Assembly (NCBI RefSeq): GCF_003634775.1
Contig: NZ_RBXB01000002.1
Coordinates: 434,001-498,000, forward strand
Reading direction: 5' to 3'
Origin: Chryseobacterium defluvii
GTDB taxonomy: Bacteria; Bacteroidota; Bacteroidia; Flavobacteriales; Weeksellaceae
DNA: 64,000 bases
Below, one piece after another: positions 61,829-64,000 of this stretch (position 1 is its first letter; every line of letters starts with the position of its first letter). Below the pieces are notes generated by a model that made no database searches, was not told the DNA's origin, and worked only from the letters and a program-made list of their open reading frames with translations. Made by a program: the position numbers and the translations under genes.

Positions 61829-63619
61829 ATGTCAAAAGAGACAAATTCAGCAGAGGTTTTATTAAACCAAAACGTAGCACCGGAACAATTTGATTGGGAT
61901 TCTTTCGAATCAGGTCTTGATGCAGATGCGAGAAAAGAAAAAAGCGATTTAGAAGAAATCTACAACGGATCTCTTAACAACTTAGACGATAACGACGTTT
62001 TAGTTGGAAAAGTTGTAAGATTAACTGACAAAGAAGCGATCGTAGACATCAACTTCAAATCAGAAGGTGTTATTTCTCTTAACGAATTCCGTTACAACCA
62101 AGGGTTAAAAGTAGGTGATGAAGTAGAAGTAATGGTTGACAGAAGAGAAGACAAAACTGGTCAGTTACAATTATCTCACAAAAAAGCAAGAACTCTAAAA
62201 GCTTGGGATAAAGTAAATGAACTTCACGAAACAGGTGAAATTGTAAACGGTTTTGTGAAATCAAGAACTAAAGGAGGTATGATCGTTGACGTACACGGAA
62301 TCGAAGCATTCTTACCTGGTTCTCAAATTGACGTTAAGCCAATTAAAGACTACGATCAGTTTGTAGGTAAAACTATGGAGTTCAAAGTTGTGAAAATCAA
62401 CCCTGAGTTCAAAAACGTAGTAGTATCTCACAAAGCGTTGATCGAAGCAGATATCGAAGGTCAGAAAAAAGAAATCATCTCTCAATTAGAGAAAGGACAA
62501 GTTCTTGAAGGTACTGTTAAGAATATTACTTCTTACGGTGTGTTCATCGACTTAGGTGGTGTAGACGGATTAATCCACATTACAGATCTTTCTTGGTCTA
62601 GAGTAAACCACCCATCTGAAATCCTTGAGGACGGACAAACTGTAAAAGTTGTAATCCTTGATTTCGATGATGAGAAAACAAGAATCCAATTGGGTATGAA
62701 GCAATTAGAGCCACACCCATGGGATGCTCTTTCTGCTGACTTAAAAGTAGGAGACAAAGTAAAAGGAAAAGTAGTAGTTCTTGCTGACTATGGTGCATTC
62801 GTAGAAATCGCTCCAGGTGTTGAAGGATTAATCCACGTTTCTGAAATGTCTTGGTCTACTCACTTAAGATCTGCCGGTGATTTTGTAAAAGTAGGTGATG
62901 AAGTAGAAGCTGAAGTATTAACTTTAGATAGAGACGAAAGAAAAATTTCTCTTGGTATCAAGCAGTTATCTAAAGATCCATGGGAAAATATCGAAGCTAA
63001 GTATCCGGTAGGATCTAAGCATGTAGGAACGGTAAGAAACTTCACTAATTTTGGTGTATTCGTAGAATTAGAAGAAGGTATCGACGGATTAATCTACATC
63101 TCTGATCTTTCTTGGACTAAGAAAATCAAGCATCCGTCTGAATTCTGTGCAGTAGGTGATAAATTAGACGTTATCGTACTAGAATTGGATATCCAGGCTA
63201 GAAGATTATCTCTAGGTCACAAGCAATTGACTGAAAACCCATGGGATACATTCGAAACTAAATATGCTGAAGGAACTATCCACGCTGGTAAAGCGGTAGA
63301 AGTTCACGATAAAGGAGCTTCTGTACAATTCGAAGATGCTGAGGTTGAAGCTTTCTGCCCTTCAAGATTATTAGAGAAAGAAGATGGATCTAAAATCAAG
63401 AAAGGAGAAGAGGCTGATTTCAAAGTAATCGAATTCAATAAAGAGTTCAAGAGAGTAGTAGTTTCTCACACAGGTATCTTCAGAGATGAAGAGAAGAAAA
63501 ATGCTAAAGAAGCTTCTTCCAGAAACGTATCTTCTTCTTCAAATAATGAAGAAAGATCAACTCTTGGAGATATCGATGCATTAGCAGAATTGAAAAGAAA
63601 AATGGAAGAAGGTAAATAA
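61829..63619 (+). CDS. rpsA: 30S ribosomal protein S1
   Basis: 596 residues. Six S1 (OB-fold) motifs are recognisable, starting near residues 55, 137, 222, 309, 396 and 483; motifs 3-5 (GVFIDLGGVDGLIHITDLSW, YGAFVEIAPGVEGLIHVSEMSW, FGVFVELEEGIDGLIYISDLSW) are the strongest and the sixth is degenerate. The N-terminal ~50 acidic residues are the ribosome-binding part in other S1 proteins. It helps mRNA bind the 30S subunit. Codon use is more biased than in its neighbours, as expected for high expression. Two hairpin terminators follow. Confidence 0.97.
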   Translation: MSKETNSAEVLLNQNVAPEQFDWDSFESGLDADARKEKSDLEEIYNGSLNNLDDNDVLVGKVVRLTDKEAIVDINFKSEGVISLNEFRYNQGLKVGDEVEVMVDRREDKTGQLQLSHKKARTLKAWDKVNELHETGEIVNGFVKSRTKGGMIVDVHGIEAFLPGSQIDVKPIKDYDQFVGKTMEFKVVKINPEFKNVVVSHKALIEADIEGQKKEIISQLEKGQVLEGTVKNITSYGVFIDLGGVDGLIHITDLSWSRVNHPSEILEDGQTVKVVILDFDDEKTRIQLGMKQLEPHPWDALSADLKVGDKVKGKVVVLADYGAFVEIAPGVEGLIHVSEMSWSTHLRSAGDFVKVGDEVEAEVLTLDRDERKISLGIKQLSKDPWENIEAKYPVGSKHVGTVRNFTNFGVFVELEEGIDGLIYISDLSWTKKIKHPSEFCAVGDKLDVIVLELDIQARRLSLGHKQLTENPWDTFETKYAEGTIHAGKAVEVHDKGASVQFEDAEVEAFCPSRLLEKEDGSKIKKGEEADFKVIEFNKEFKRVVVSHTGIFRDEEKKNAKEASSRNVSSSSNNEERSTLGDIDALAELKRKMEEGK

Positions 63620-63640
63620 TCTTCAACTATTATGATACAT

Positions 63641-63666
63641 GAAGCCACTCTTTGGAGTGGCTTTTT
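63641..63666 (+). terminator. First terminator behind rpsA
   Basis: Stem AGCCACTC / GAGTGGCT with a TTTG loop and a following T-run, about 22 bases after the stop. Confidence 0.85.
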
Positions 63667-63677
63667 ATTGAAATCAT

Positions 63678-63708
63678 AAATCGGCTCAGGCAAAGCCTGA
63701 GCCGATTT
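63678..63708. terminator. Second, stronger hairpin between rpsA and the transporter gene
   Basis: A perfect 14-bp GC-rich stem (TCGGCTCAGGC core) with an AAA loop and a T-run follows 12 bases after the first terminator. It may insulate the next gene. Confidence 0.8.
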
Positions 63709-63757
63709 TATTTATCTATTATATTGATGGCAGTTACTATATTTTAGCCAGTTATCG

Positions 63758-63765
63758 TACCTTTG
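63758..63765 (+). promoter_or_regulatory. -7 box of the transporter gene, flanked by a small dyad
   Basis: TACCTTTG lies 18 bases before the ATG. AGCCAG (63747-63752) and CTGGCT (63766-63771) flank it as an inverted repeat that could be an operator. Confidence 0.4.
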
Positions 63766-63783
63766 CTGGCTGAAAAATAGATT

Positions 63784-64000
63784 ATGAAGAAGAAAAATAT
63801 ACTAAAAGGAGTTGTGTTTGTTGGAATAGGGGCAAGTATATATGGTATGCTGGCAACATTCGTGAAAATGGCCTATCAGGAGGGATATACCACTTCAGAG
63901 GTTACAACATCGCAGTTTGTGTTAGGATTGGTAGGCCTGTTGCTGCTTAATTTTATTCAAACGATAACCTCTAAGCAAAGATTAACATCACCAAACCCCA
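63784..64000 (+). CDS. EamA/DMT-type transporter, N-terminal part, cut by the window edge
   Basis: ATG at 63784 gives 72 residues before the edge: a positively charged start (MKKKNILKG), a membrane helix (VVFVGIGASIYGMLATFVKMAYQ) and the beginning of a second (FVLGLVGLLLLNFIQ). The GASIYGMLATFVKMAYQEGYTTSEV pattern is that of the first EamA repeat of drug/metabolite transporters, which usually have ten helices. The substrate is unknown and the truncation prevents more. Confidence 0.75.
   Translation, partial: MKKKNILKGVVFVGIGASIYGMLATFVKMAYQEGYTTSEVTTSQFVLGLVGLLLLNFIQTITSKQRLTSPNP

Overview
The window reads as chromosome of a member of Bacteroidota, class Flavobacteriia, most like Chryseobacterium and relatives (inference from protein style, not a database match). 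The DNA is AT-rich. Few starts have a Shine-Dalgarno sequence. Several genes are preceded by the Bacteroidota -7 box TAnnTTTG. At least twelve products are secreted proteins; nine carry type IX secretion system (T9SS) C-terminal domains, six of type A and three of the type B (gliding-motility-associated) kind. I see no rRNA, tRNA, transposase, phage gene or CRISPR array. Genes at both window edges are cut off.

Layout. 1-9.7 kb: an edge-truncated possible regulator behind an SDR oxidoreductase, a membrane GT2 glycosyltransferase, a Cys/Met-type PLP lyase divergent from an Lrp/AsnC regulator, a bestrophin-like channel, a fused 2-oxoacid dehydrogenase E1 alpha/beta, and a secreted subtilase. 10-14.6 kb: DnaE with a fused N-terminal DEDDh exonuclease and a decayed PHP domain. 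14.9-25.6 kb: four tandem same-strand T9SS type A surface proteins that share modules in different combinations, three of them carrying eleven copies in total of one 'AND-C ... DDVWYSF' module. 25.6-40.8 kb: mostly housekeeping. It holds a voltage-gated-type K+ channel with a C-terminal zinc ribbon and a 52-residue membrane miniprotein behind it, a Nif3-like protein, a coiled-coil 'zinc ribbon' protein with no zinc cysteines, an acyl-CoA ligase divergent from an acyl-CoA dehydrogenase, a DUF4349 lipoprotein, RF3, a small P-loop kinase-like protein, a CPBP protease, RdgB, RNase Z, a TIGR02757 protein, and a DUF1003-like membrane protein with an eight-unit heptad coiled coil. 41-49.6 kb: three paralogous choice-of-anchor-L / T9SS type B giants, one enlarged by a 756-nt tandem duplication. 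49.7-54.2 kb: rsmA, then the ftsX-DUF3098-uppP-truB-rluF run (division, envelope lipid carrier recycling, RNA modification). 54.3-64 kb: a helix-hairpin-helix membrane protein, a MerR regulator, a secreted zinc metalloprotease, a gluconolactonase-like lipoprotein, a DEAD-box helicase with a DbpA-type C-terminus, rpsA, and a truncated EamA-type transporter.

How it works together: the secreted subtilase, the metalloprotease and seven large cell-surface proteins all depend on one T9SS encoded elsewhere, so roughly a third of the window is T9SS cargo. The cargo genes look singly transcribed, most with a strong hairpin terminator behind them. The most unusual material is the modular shuffling and repeat growth inside these cargo genes, the >60-nt pure A/T tracts upstream of two of them, two intergenic elements made of oppositely facing short tandem arrays, the decayed-domain proteins (DnaE PHP, cysteine-less zinc ribbon) and the ion channel/miniprotein pair. 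I did not find a clearly new defence or biosynthetic system.
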